Source of the DNA: Candidatus Villigracilis proximus
GTDB taxonomy: Bacteria; Chloroflexota; Anaerolineae; Anaerolineales; Villigracilaceae
Reading direction: 5' to 3'
Length of the DNA stretch: 55,504 nucleotides
NCBI GenBank assembly: GCA_016715195.1
Contig: JADKBB010000024.1
Span: forward strand, 1 to 55,504
Numbering within the stretch: position 1 is the stretch's first letter; every line of letters begins with the position of its first letter. The translations under genes and the position numbers were made by a program. The notes below the pieces were generated by a model that was not told the origin of the DNA, searched no databases, and saw nothing but the letters and a program-made list of their open reading frames with translations. This document shows positions 25,306 to 34,613 of this stretch, one piece after another.

Positions 25306-26978
25306 ATGCCTTCAAAAAAATTCCCTGAAAAATATCACCTCGCACTTGAACAGGCCGCAAAAGAAAAACCGCAAGGCGGACTGAACGGCTTTGAACAGGA
25401 ATGGAATCTGCTGGATGAAGAACTGCGTCCCTTGCTTACTGTTGGCGCAGGTCCCAGCCAGCATTCCTTTGTAGATTATCTGCTCGCCGAATGTGTGCCG
25501 CCCTGGCAGGCGCAGTTCAGCCAGCTCGAAGTCTTTCACTGGATGACCGAATGGGCCACGCGCCCATATTACAGTCCGCGCGGCGCGATCTATGAAGCCC
25601 GTCTCATGGAAGCTTCACTGATCAACGCCCTGCATCAGGCTGGTCTTAAATTTGGAGAACGCCTGCATTATTGGCACGGCAATCTTTTGTATCTGACCGA
25701 TATCGGGCATCATTCCATCCCCGGTAATTGGAGCATCGCAAAACGCCGTTACCTCGAAAAATGTGTGGACTTATACGGCGGCGGTCTGGCGGTTGCCGGC
25801 ATTCACAGCAACCTGTCGCTGCCCGATCCGCTCTTCGCGTGGGACTTCATGCATCTCTCTGCGTCCGAGCGCGGCGACCAGCATCTCGATGAATTCAAAT
25901 CCGAGTTTTATATTACAGCCACACGGCTTTTGCGTGCGTTCGCGTCACTCTTTATCGCAACCAGTGCGTCCACGCCGATGCAGGCTCAGGTCAAGGATGG
26001 ACGCGCTGTCGTTGTCATCACTGAATATGATTCGATCCGCAATCTCACGTTCCCGAATCCGCGCGAGATCGATCTTCCTGATCTGTATCGCTCCTATGAT
26101 GATTATTTGCAGATTTCATATGACCTTGTGCGGCGCGGTGTGCGTTTTGGAAATAATAATTACACTCCTGTACGCGCGCGTTCGTTCTCTGAACCGGTTG
26201 AACGCTTGATCTCGACTACCAGCGACGAGCTCACGCATCTTTATACCCGTGGCCTGTTTGCCGCAGGTGAGGCGACTCCTCCCGAGGAGATGGCTCTACA
26301 GATCGAAAAGCAAAACCTCATGGCACGCATCAACCTGCCCATGGGACGTGTCGAAGTCCGCACCGATGAAGGCGCGCACAGCCTTGAACTTGACATTGCC
26401 AATCTCACGCTAAAGCACCTGCTGCTTTTACATATTTACTCCGACTCGAAATTTGCGCGCGGCTTCCGCTATGACCGTGAAGATATCAGCCGCGCCCGTG
26501 TCAATGAAAACCTTGCTGCGAAATTTAGTATGCGGGCCGAGATCGAAAACCCGTTGACCGGCAAACCGATCGGCATGCGTGATTTCCTCAAGTGGACACT
26601 TGGCGAGGTACGTCCGCTGGCTGAAGCGTTAAACATGTGGGATGACTTACGGCCGCTCGTTGAAATTTCTGAAGGTGCACGGAACACTGCCGAAAAAATG
26701 CGCGCCCGATTGCAAGGTCAATTGAGCAATGGCAATGAAGTGCCGTTTGAGTGTTGAAGGAATTTCATTTTGAACGCGAAGCGCAAGTCAAAGGTGACGT
26801 GGAACGTATTGCATCTGAATATGGACATCTGGGTGATGATGCTCCCAAGATCGCCGAATTCCTGCAGCGGGGACGTGACACTGCGCGGCAGATCCAAAAT
26901 GCGCCAATACAATTCCGTCCACGCCCGCAGGCTATGGTTGAAGTATCCTATCCTGATAAGACCAGCCGAAATTCTTGA
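25306..26978 (+). CDS. Glutamate-cysteine ligase-like (GCS2) protein (frameshifted near 3' end)
   Basis: The protein resembles the GCS2 family of ATP-dependent gamma-glutamyl ligases. It has GFEQEWNLLDEE near residue 28 (the GxExE entry motif), ARLMEASLINALHQAG, the central GLAVAGIHSNLSLPDP corresponding to the GxHxHVG strand, and LPMGRVEVRTDEG near 345 with acidic metal ligands. The open frame ends at 26757, but one missing G near 26750 (GAG-GTG) restores a helical C-terminus (KEFHFEREAQVKGDVERIA ... RGRDTARQIQ) up to about 26978, overlapping the M20 gene. The substrate is not known; glutathione synthesis cannot be assumed because no gshB is near. Confidence 0.75.
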
Positions 26979-28103
26979 TCTTGCACAACAATTGATCCGC
27001 ATACCATCCGTCACGGCCTGTCCTGACGAACGCTACGATGAAGTCCACCGCGCGGGTTCGTTGATCGATGATTACTTGCGCAATGCCGGTCTGGAAGTGA
27101 AATACTTTGACGGAAAATATCCAGCCGTGTATGCAACTTTCCCTGGCACAACAAAAGATAATCCGATCTTGTTGACAGGTCACTTTGACGTCGTTGAACC
27201 AGAACCTGACGACTCGCAGTTCATTCCGCGCATCGAAGGAGATTATCTCCACGGCCGCGGCGCAGCGGATATGAAGACCGTCGTTGCAACCTACATGGTA
27301 TGGATGAAAGACATCATGAAGGCCGGCGCACCCTATCCGAATATTTCATTGATGTTGATCGGCAATGAAGAAAATGGCGAAGCTGAAGCCTGGGGTACGC
27401 CTTTTGTTTTGAAGCAATTGTGAATCTCGCTCCATCTCTATTCATCGCTGGCGAGCGGACTGGTGAAAAAGGCAATGAACTCTTCGGCGAGATCTGTATT
27501 GAGAATCGCGGCGTGATGCGTTTTGACGTGATCGCACGCGGTACAAAGGGACATTCTGGTGTGGCTGGCACAGGTGACTTGAGCGAGAGATTGGTCAATG
27601 CCCGCACGGCGTTGAATGAGATTTTTGCGAAACATCTCACACTCAAAGCCGCAGACGGCTGGCAATCGCAGGCGAAATTCCCATTTATCAATGTTGGAAC
27701 CGTGGGCGTCTATAACGTCACTGCGGCGGAGGGAATTCTCGGTGTGGAAATTCGTCCCATTCCGCAGGATGATACATCCGCGTTGCGGGCGGAAGTGGAA
27801 GCCTATTGCGCCGAAAATAATCTCGAAGCGAAATTCTCTGTCATGGAAAACGGCGTGGCTTGCGACCCGAATAATCCAGCGTTGAAAGCGCTGATCGAAG
27901 CAGTCAAACAGGCATCGGGTGGGGAAGATGCGCGCATCGGCAGGAAACTCCCCGGCACCAGCGCAAGATTCGCTCCGGGCGGTCAGGCCGTCGTCTGGGG
28001 ACAATCCGGCGTGGGTCCACATGCAAAAGATGAGCGGCATTATATTCCGAGCATTGAGCCGTATTACAGATCGTTGAATGAACTTGCAAAATTATGGAAA
28101 TAA
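26934..28103 (+). CDS. M20-family metallopeptidase/deacylase (frameshifted)
   Basis: An M20 family enzyme (ArgE/DapE/carboxypeptidase G2 type) with GHFDVVEPEPDD (metal-binding His and catalytic Asp), GRGAADMKT (bridging Asp), IGNEENGE (catalytic and metal Glu) and HAKDERH (final His). The frame breaks near 27420, between the EE motif and ERTGEKGNELFG, and possibly again at 26965. The start is either ATG 26934 or TTG 26938, both within the GCS2 tail, so the two genes overlap. Substrate unknown; a gamma-glutamyl or acyl amino acid is suggested by the neighbour. A strong terminator follows. Confidence 0.82.
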
Positions 28104-28140
28104 AAAATGGGTCACGGAATTTCCGTGACCCATTTTTTAT
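28103..28140. terminator. Bidirectional terminator
   Basis: AAAAAATGGGTCACGGAAA / TTTCCGTGACCCATTTTTT is a perfect hairpin between the convergent M20 and GNAT genes. Confidence 0.92.
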
Positions 28141-28667
28141 TTGTTGATCGAATAAACATAAAACGGAATGTTATCACCTTCGTATCCGTCCACTGTTTTC
28201 TCCCACGCCATGCCCATTTTTTCAGCGACTCGTTGTGATGGAATATTTTCGGGGTCGATCAGGCAGATCATACGTGACAAATTTAATTTCTCAAATCCGT
28301 ATTGCAGAATACCTTGCGCGGCTTCGGTTGCCAAACCCTGGCCCCAAAAGTTTTGCGCCAGTGTATATGCCACTTCAACCTCGTACTGCCCTTCAATTGT
28401 CCATGGCAACAATCCGCAGCGGCCGATAAATTTTCCCGTCTCTTTGTGGATCGTTGCCCAAAGTCCCAGCTCGGGGTGTTTTGGATGTCCGTTTAGAAAC
28501 CACTCCAATTCTTCTTTGGCTTCTTCGAAAGAGCGGGGTGCGTCAGGAATATATTTTGTGATTTCAGGATCGCAATACAGTGCCCAGAGGGCATCCAGAT
28601 CTTCGATGATTTGACGCCTGAGAATTAATCTTTCTGTTTCCAGAATAAAAGTTTGTGAGGCGGTCAT
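28137..28667 (-). CDS. GNAT N-acetyltransferase (RimJ/RimL-like)
   Basis: A 176-residue acetyltransferase of the RimJ/RimL class: LETERLILRRQIIEDLDAL at the N-terminus, strand EVEVAYTLAQNFWGQGLATEA (acetyl-CoA pyrophosphate loop), and ENIPSQRVAEKMGM near the C-terminus. The acceptor may be a ribosomal protein or small molecule. It is 29 bases downstream of the histidine-phosphatase gene on the same strand and probably closes the transcript from rarA. Confidence 0.88.
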   Translation of the reverse strand: MTASQTFILETERLILRRQIIEDLDALWALYCDPEITKYIPDAPRSFEEAKEELEWFLNGHPKHPELGLWATIHKETGKFIGRCGLLPWTIEGQYEVEVAYTLAQNFWGQGLATEAAQGILQYGFEKLNLSRMICLIDPENIPSQRVAEKMGMAWEKTVDGYEGDNIPFYVYSINK

Positions 28668-28696
28668 CTATGCTGCTCCAGTTTTTTATTTCTAAA

Positions 28697-29332
28697 TTAA
28701 GCTCGCTTTTTTTCTTGTACTAAAAACTCAAACGGCGGACGTTGATTCAACTTCACCAGATTCGCACCTGATTCACTTGCATGGATCGCGGTCAGTGAGC
28801 CTGTGTCACAGCTCAGCCGTTGAAAATGATCGAGCGGCAAACCAAGAAAATGTGAAACCGCCAGCTTGATCGGGTCCGCATGAAACACAACCGCCACAAT
28901 ATCCTGCGGCTTGTTATGTTTTTTCACAACGCCCTCAAGCATATTCACAATGCGCTGCTGCAAAAACAAAAATGACTCGCCGCCGGGGAAGGTAAAACGC
29001 GAAGGCACCTTCTGCACGATCTGCCAGGCCTTCAACTGTTGCAGCGATTTCAAAGATTTTCCCTGCCAGTCACCCACATCGGTATCCAGCAAATTAATAT
29101 CGGTCATGATCTTTAATTTATGTGAATCTGCGATGGGCCGGGCAGTTTCCTGCGCCCTATCAAGCGGACTTGAATAAATGGCCTTGATCGGGACGCCGGT
29201 CAGCGCTTCGCCCAACGCCTGAGCCTGTTTTTGTCCCCGTTCATTTAAGTGAACCCCGGGCAGTCGTCCTGCCATTTTCCCTGTTTTGACATAATCGTTT
29301 TCGCCGTGCCGGATGAGTAATAAGAGTGGCAT
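28697..29332 (-). CDS. Histidine phosphatase family protein (phosphoglycerate mutase-like)
   Basis: A 211-residue protein with the catalytic RHG motif at residues 8-10 (LLIRHGEND), an SSPLDRAQETA segment with the second Arg (~60) and VVFHADPIK with the second catalytic His (~150). This places it in the branch-1 phosphatases (cobC/PGM-like). The acidic residue after GDWQGKSL corresponds to the proton-donor site. Substrate is unknown. It sits between the dual-specificity phosphatase gene (14 bases upstream) and the GNAT gene. Confidence 0.87.
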   Translation of the reverse strand: MPLLLLIRHGENDYVKTGKMAGRLPGVHLNERGQKQAQALGEALTGVPIKAIYSSPLDRAQETARPIADSHKLKIMTDINLLDTDVGDWQGKSLKSLQQLKAWQIVQKVPSRFTFPGGESFLFLQQRIVNMLEGVVKKHNKPQDIVAVVFHADPIKLAVSHFLGLPLDHFQRLSCDTGSLTAIHASESGANLVKLNQRPPFEFLVQEKKRA

Positions 29333-29346
29333 TTTATTTTTTCCAA

Positions 29347-29796
29347 TTAAAAGGTTTGAGTTGATAATCTCATAATATCGAGATAGGGCGTTGTTTCATT
29401 ATAGTAACTGCAAAATGAATTCCATACAGGTTCGTGCGGCAGGATTCGGGGTGTTTTCTTTTGATCTCCTTATAGGCATCCACTAAACTTAATCCTTCCA
29501 CTTCCTTGAGCGCCGCCACGCAAAAAGCGGCTGAACGGTTTAATCCCTGCTCCGCAAGATACCAGGATCTTATGCTCTTTCTCTTTTTCTGCCAAAATAA
29601 AATCGATGCCCTGCTTTATCAAGTGATGCGGGGTGGGTCTCATATCATCAACTGCGAGATAAAGAGAGTTGATTCCATCCTGCTCTATGGGCTCGGCGAG
29701 TTGGAGCATCGCTTTAATGGTTTTGAAGTTGAGGTAGTTCTTGTCTAATGTATCTCGGTATTTACCGATGTAAAGCCACGGGCGGATTTCATCCAT
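29347..29796 (-). CDS. Dual-specificity/tyrosine-phosphatase-like protein (frameshifted)
   Basis: The protein starts MDEIRPWLYIGKYRDTLDKN, typical of DSP-like phosphatases, and the open frame carries the P-loop VSCGAGI. An extra A in AAA near 29540 converts INRSAAFCVAALKEVEG into a wrong frame. Removing it gives the complete CxxGxxRS signature (CGAGINRS). A second slip near 29440 (CCGCACGAA) restores PHEPVWNSFCSYYNETTP to a TAA at 29347. Ser precedes the Cys where His is usual (HCxxG), a variant. It begins 1 base after the rarA stop, in the same transcript. Confidence 0.72.
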
Positions 29797-29797
29797 G

Positions 29798-31206
29798 CTA
29801 TTTGATCTTTCGTTTCATTTCTTTTATTTCTTCTTCGCTCATATCGGGCACATGTTCTCTACGCTCAATATTCAGTGCCTTGCGTTGTGCTTCGCGCCAC
29901 ATCTCAAGCCTTGCAGTGACTTGTGCTTCGTAGCCTTGTTCTGAGGGTGCATAAAAATATGTACCCAGCAGGCGCTTTGGAAGATATTGCTGCGGCGTGA
30001 AGTGACCTTCTGCATCGTGCGGATAAACGTAATCTTTGCCCTGACCGGTTGCAACGGCATCGCGATTTCCGTCTGCAAGATGGCGCGGAACGGATACCTG
30101 CCCCTCCTCTTCGATCTTTTTCATCGCCTTGAAATATGCGCCGGCACTGTTCGATTTGGGAGCCGTGGCAAGGTAAAGCGTGGCTTCTGCAATGGGATAG
30201 ATGCCTTCAGGTAAGCCGATGTAATCAAATGCCTGCGCTGCTGAATTGGCGACAACGAGTCCCATCGGGTCTGCGAGGCCGATATCTTCGCCAGCCAGAA
30301 TAATTAATCGGCGGATGATGAATTTTGGATCTTCGCCGGCGTAGATCATTTTTGCAAGCCAATACAACGCGGCATCCGGGTCACTTCCGCGCACGGATTT
30401 AATGAAGGCGCTGATCGTATCGTAATGCGCGTCGCCATCCTTGTCGTATAACACGGCACGGCGTTGAATGGATTCCTGTGCCACATCAAGTGTCACATGG
30501 ATCACGCCGTCCTTGTCTGGTGCTGTGGATTCAACTGCAAGTTCAATGGCATTGAGGCGTTGCGTGCGTCGCCTGAGGAAATCTCAATTAAATGGGAGCG
30601 GGCATCGAGGTCCAGAGAGATGCGTTTGTTTCCGTAGCCGCGTTCCTTGTCGCTTAGAGCGCGGTCAATTAATACACCCGTCTCCGTCTGGTTTAAATTC
30701 CGCAGTTGAAAAACACGCGAGCGGGAGATCAATGCTTTGATAACTTCAAAATATGGATTCTCGGTTGTAGCACCGATCAATGTAAATGTGCCGTTTTCTA
30801 CATGGGGCAGAAGTGCATCTTGTTGTGCTTTGTTCCAGCGATGGACTTCATCTACAAAAAGAATGGTGCGGAGATTGTGCAGGCGTCTGCGCTCGAGTGA
30901 TTCATCGATCACCACACGCAAGTCCGCTTTTCCGGCGAGAATGGCTGAGATGGTGGTGAAATGACTCTTGGTCGTATTCGCAATGACTTGTGCCAGCGTG
31001 GTCTTGCCTGTGCCGGGCGGCCCCCATAAAATGATGGATGAGAAAAGTTTATCGGCTTCGATGGCGCGGCGCAGGAGTTTGCCTTCGCCCACGATGTGTT
31101 CCTGCCCAATGTATTCATCCAATGTGCGCGGACGCATCCGCGCGGCAAGCGGCGCTTCACTTTTTAGGCGTTCATGCATGGCATGGTCGAAGAGATCGTT
31201 GGACAT
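29798..31206 (-). CDS. rarA: Replication-associated recombination protein RarA/MgsA (frameshifted)
   Basis: A ~470-residue AAA+ ATPase of the RarA/WRNIP1 family, related to clamp-loader subunits, acting at stalled replication forks. The N-terminus LAARMRPRTLDEYIGQEHIVG is diagnostic; Walker A WGPPGTGKTT lies at 61-70, Walker B ILFVDEVHRW near 115, and sensor GATTENPYF near 146. One missing base near 30555 (GCC-CTC) breaks the frame in GDARNALNAIELAVES. The rest carries the family tetramer domain (YDTISAFIKSVRGSDPDAAL, LAGEDIGLADP, VPRHLADG). It heads a minus-strand operon. Confidence 0.93.
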
Positions 31207-31231
31207 GATAGGGATTATAGCAGGAAGGGGG

Positions 31232-31268
31232 GCGAAAAAAAAAGACCATGCAGTTTAAGCATGGCCTT
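31232..31268 (-). terminator. Rho-independent terminator
   Basis: GGCCATGC / GCATGGTC with an eight-base T-run on the minus strand, directly after the STAS gene at 31279. Confidence 0.85.
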
Positions 31269-31278
31269 CTTCACTTCT

Positions 31279-31677
31279 CTAAAACGATGCGACAGCTTGA
31301 CCTATATCATCATGGACTTCCATGTAGGTTTCAAAGCCGCTTAGTTCAAAAACTTCCTTGATATGAGTGGAGAGGTTGGCTATTTTTATATAGGGAGATT
31401 TGTAATTTCCAGCGCTCATTTTTTTGCGGAGTTCATCATCGTTCACATCCTTGTGCAGGGAACGAAGTTTGTTGAAGATGTTATGCAGGCTGCGCAGCCC
31501 GGCGCTGCTGATATACGGGGCTTCGGCCATATTCACTAAAATATAACGCGCTCCGTCTGAGATCAATTCATCAGCCTTGGCTTGAAATGCCTGATAGGTG
31601 ATTGAATCAATATCTCCGTGAATGTTCATCACGGTTACAGGGACGCGCGCGTTTTCTGTCACAACTTTTATTTCCAT
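31279..31677 (-). CDS. STAS-domain anti-anti-sigma factor-like protein
   Basis: A 132-residue STAS domain with the central MAEAPYISSAGLRSLHNIFN motif, in which Ser (ISSAGL) is the usual phosphorylation site of anti-sigma-factor antagonists. The N-terminal half (VTVMNIHGDIDSITYQAF) matches the RsbV/SpoIIAA fold. The C-terminus is longer than in RsbV. A PP2C phosphatase that could dephosphorylate it is encoded at 8131 but far away. The gene lies 23 bases downstream of the membrane gene at 31701 and may be cotranscribed with it. Confidence 0.85.
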   Translation of the reverse strand: MEIKVVTENARVPVTVMNIHGDIDSITYQAFQAKADELISDGARYILVNMAEAPYISSAGLRSLHNIFNKLRSLHKDVNDDELRKKMSAGNYKSPYIKIANLSTHIKEVFELSGFETYMEVHDDIGQAVASF

Positions 31678-31700
31678 GTTCTCCTCGGCGTAGATCGAAT

Positions 31701-32702
31701 TTATTTTGCTTCCGGCTGCGGTTTCACGCCAACCAGTTTGCGTAAAATATCAAACCAAAATGGCGCGCCTTGCGCGGCCGCAGCGGCACTCAATAGATAG
31801 CCAAAGAGTTTGACAAACATACCCCAGCCATTATTTAAAGAAGGCAGACTGGTCACTGCAAGGCAGTCGCCTGCCGAGCGGATGACAATCTGATAATCGA
31901 TGATGTCGATCAGGCGGCAGGCTTTTGTATCGAGGGCGGTGGTCGTCCAGCCGGCGGGGAAGTTTAGGCTTTTGGCTGTGGCGAATGAAATAGATGTGGC
32001 ATCTTTGTTTTGCGCTTCGGCCTGCGCTTGTGCTACGATTATGGCGCGTGCTGTAGGTTCCTGCCACAACTTTTGAGCAATATTAATTGTGTCTATGTTA
32101 ATGGAGACGGCGATGGCAAGCCCGATCCAGAAGGCCATCCATTGTGCGCGGATTTTGTACCAGTTACTGGCTTGCGACATGACATCGCCGAACCAGGCTT
32201 CTGTATTTTTGCGGTATTCAGCCAGTTTGGCATCCAGATCGTCAGCTGCTTTTTCCATTTTTGGCATAAGATAATGATTAACCCGTTCAAGATTTGGGTT
32301 TTTCTCTGCCAGTGATTTGATGCTCGCTTTCATTTCGCTGATTGACATTGTATCCAGCGGAACAGTTTGCCCCTCTTTGCCCGCATTGATGATGACTTCG
32401 CAGGCCACTGTCGCAAATGTGGCGTTTGGTATATAGGTGGGACGTCTAATGGCGCCTTTCTTGTCTTTGATCAGGTTTCCGTTTTTGTCTTTCTGGGCCA
32501 GTTCGATTACCAGTGGATGCTCATAGAATTTCCTTACAAGCGTTTCATCCTTGAGCATGCTGAGAATGGATTTTTCCAATTGTTCTGCGCGCCAGCCTAA
32601 TAAAATGCTGATCCGGTTTTGAACTTCCATGGTGGCAACGCTGATGACGAGCCAGACGAACACCAGCCCAATTGCGACTTCGAGAATGGCATCTAATTGC
32701 AT
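31701..32702 (-). CDS. Membrane protein of unknown function, 333 aa
   Basis: The protein opens with a transmembrane segment (AILEVAIGLVFVWLVISVATM), has a ~170-residue soluble region with a helical hairpin around residues 115-165, then a second segment (WMAFWIGLAIAVSINI), and a third near the C-terminus before SAAAAAQGAPFWFDILRK. The last motif is strongly conserved in my memory of similar proteins, but the function is unknown. It lies upstream of the STAS gene. Confidence 0.75.
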   Translation of the reverse strand: MQLDAILEVAIGLVFVWLVISVATMEVQNRISILLGWRAEQLEKSILSMLKDETLVRKFYEHPLVIELAQKDKNGNLIKDKKGAIRRPTYIPNATFATVACEVIINAGKEGQTVPLDTMSISEMKASIKSLAEKNPNLERVNHYLMPKMEKAADDLDAKLAEYRKNTEAWFGDVMSQASNWYKIRAQWMAFWIGLAIAVSINIDTINIAQKLWQEPTARAIIVAQAQAEAQNKDATSISFATAKSLNFPAGWTTTALDTKACRLIDIIDYQIVIRSAGDCLAVTSLPSLNNGWGMFVKLFGYLLSAAAAAQGAPFWFDILRKLVGVKPQPEAK

Positions 32703-32772
32703 GGTTTCCTCTTTTTTTATGTGATGATAATAGTATAGTAGTGCATCGGGCGAATTTCAAGCCCGGTAGATA

Positions 32773-33667
32773 TTAAGCGTTGGGAGTTTCTTCTGGAGTT
32801 TGTAAATGAGATTGATTCACGATGTAAATTCCAGCCAGTGCAATTGCGCCCCCGATCCATTGAATGGCATTGGGAATTTCACCCAGCAGAGGAATCGCCA
32901 GGATGGTGGTCAGAATGGGTTGACCGATCAGTGTGGGGAGAAACGATGGATGCGGGGAAATGCCCGAGGGCATAGGTGATGGCGAGATACCCGATCATTT
33001 GTGAGATGATGGCTGTCACAAAAAAAATGATCCATGTTTGTGTGGAATAGCCTGTAAAGGAATATCCCAGCACAATATTGATGATGAACATGCCAAGTGT
33101 GGCGCTGACTCCCACCAGCCACATGTAGCGAAACGGGTCAATATGCCTGCGTCCGCGCTGGGTGGTGAGTTGATAGGATGCATAAAAAATGGCGGCGGTA
33201 CTTGCCATGAGGTCGCCGATGCCAAGCGTGGGATGGGTGAGGAAGTCGCTGCCCATTACGAGCGCCGCGCCCGCCAGCGCCAGGGCGAGTCCCATCCAAA
33301 AAATTCCGCGTAGTTTTTCTCGAAAGAAGAAAAGCGCAAATAATGCAACCCAGAGCGGTGAGGTGTTGCCGAGCAGGGTGGCGTTGGCGGCGGTTGTGTA
33401 TTTTAAAGAAGAGTTCCAAAATGCAAAATCGAAGGCGGTAAAAATTCCTGCGATCAAAGGAATGGCCAGATATTTTTTATCTATCGGTTCGAGTATTTTT
33501 TGCTGCCTAAGAAAAAAAGGGGTGAGAAAAAAAGTGGAGATCAACACACGATAAAATCCGGTCATGGGGCCGGGGGCATCTGACCAGCGCACAAACATGG
33601 CAGACAGGCTGAGTGCAGTGATGCCTATCGCAAGCGCGATGTAAGGAAAAAATCTATTTTGATTCAT
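32773..33667 (-). CDS. EamA/DMT-family transporter (frameshifted)
   Basis: A ten-helix drug/metabolite transporter of the EamA family. The first domain (IALAIGITALSLSAMFVRWSD to GIGDLMAS) has the conserved FYRVL; the second has YQLTTQRGRR and ALGHFPASIVSP. The open frame then breaks near 32950 and continues in another frame as TLIGQPILTTILAIPLLGE to the end at 32773. It probably exports amino acids or sugars; substrate unknown. The gene is single, with the HAD gene 38 bases upstream on the same strand. Confidence 0.87.
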
Positions 33668-33705
33668 ATCTGAAATTGTACCCCGACTTGATGAAGGCGA
33701 ATATC

Positions 33706-34449
33706 TCAGCGGCGGGTGAGGGCGATTCTCTCAACGGTAGGATAAAGCTGATCGAGGCCGCTCAGGCTAAAGTCTGGTTGGATGCGCTGCTCTTCATCCG
33801 CCGTAAATTGCGCGCGGCGTGTGATCCAGATCGTTTGCATATTTAAATTTTTTGCGCCGAAAATATCCGCTTGCAGGCTGTCGCCGACCATGATTGCATC
33901 TTCGGGAGAAATACTCCATTGAGCAAGGGCGATCTCAAATGCTCGCGCATGAGGTTTGCGGTAATAGCATGTGGCAGAGGTGAGGACAAAATCAAAGTAG
34001 GAACGAATGCCAAACCCTTCGATCAATTCCTGCACATCTTTATCGTCGCCTGCGTTCGAAAAAATTCCAAGATGATAGTTATTGGATTTTAGTTTTTGGA
34101 TGGCTGCGAGAGTATCTTCTTCGAGGATCCAGTTGCTTTGGGTGATGGAATACATCGCATCCAACGCGGACCTGAGAACTGATTCGTCAACCTCGGCATA
34201 CCCCAGCCCTTTGAGTAGTTCACGCAAAACAAAGTGGTAGGTGGTTTCGCGAAAATCCTGATCACGTTGTGCGTAGTATTGCCGCAGGTTTGCGCGGAAG
34301 GTGCTGCTATCCAGCTTAATATCATGCTCAAGCAGTTTGTCTGTGAGTGCCTGGTCTGCGCGTTTTAGGGGAGAATCCCAATCTCCGCGTGCGTGCATGA
34401 GTGTGCCGCCAAGGTCAAAAAGAATGTGGCGAATAGGAGATGTGTCCAT
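33706..34449 (-). CDS. HAD-family hydrolase
   Basis: A 247-residue HAD phosphatase-type protein. Motif I is FDLGGTL with the nucleophile Asp12, but Gly14 replaces the usual general-acid Asp. Motif II is GIFSNAGD, motif III the Lys in YYRKPHARAF, and motif IV GDSLQADIFGA. The cap is helical (C1 type). Replacement of the second Asp occurs in some HAD groups, so dehalogenase or another activity is possible. It lies upstream of the EamA gene and may be cotranscribed. Confidence 0.82.
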   Translation of the reverse strand: MDTSPIRHILFDLGGTLMHARGDWDSPLKRADQALTDKLLEHDIKLDSSTFRANLRQYYAQRDQDFRETTYHFVLRELLKGLGYAEVDESVLRSALDAMYSITQSNWILEEDTLAAIQKLKSNNYHLGIFSNAGDDKDVQELIEGFGIRSYFDFVLTSATCYYRKPHARAFEIALAQWSISPEDAIMVGDSLQADIFGAKNLNMQTIWITRRAQFTADEEQRIQPDFSLSGLDQLYPTVERIALTRR

Positions 34450-34523
34450 TGGGTATTGGTATACCCCGACAATTGTTTTGCGTAAAGGGGGAGGTTGGCC
34501 GGGAGTATGGCTTTTGGCTTGTT

Positions 34524-34553
34524 TTGATACGGGTTTTCAATGTCACTTATAAT
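34524..34553 (+). promoter_or_regulatory. Promoter of first kinase gene
   Basis: TTGATA (34524-34529), 18-base spacer, TATAAT (34548-34553). The segment CGGGTTTTCAATGTCACTT before the -10 recurs with few changes ahead of the second kinase at 36556-36581, so the promoter was duplicated with the gene. Confidence 0.75.
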
Positions 34554-34613
34554 TAGACTGATTGATAATAAGGTGATAAAAATTGATCTTTTTATTGAAA
34601 AAGGAAAATACCT

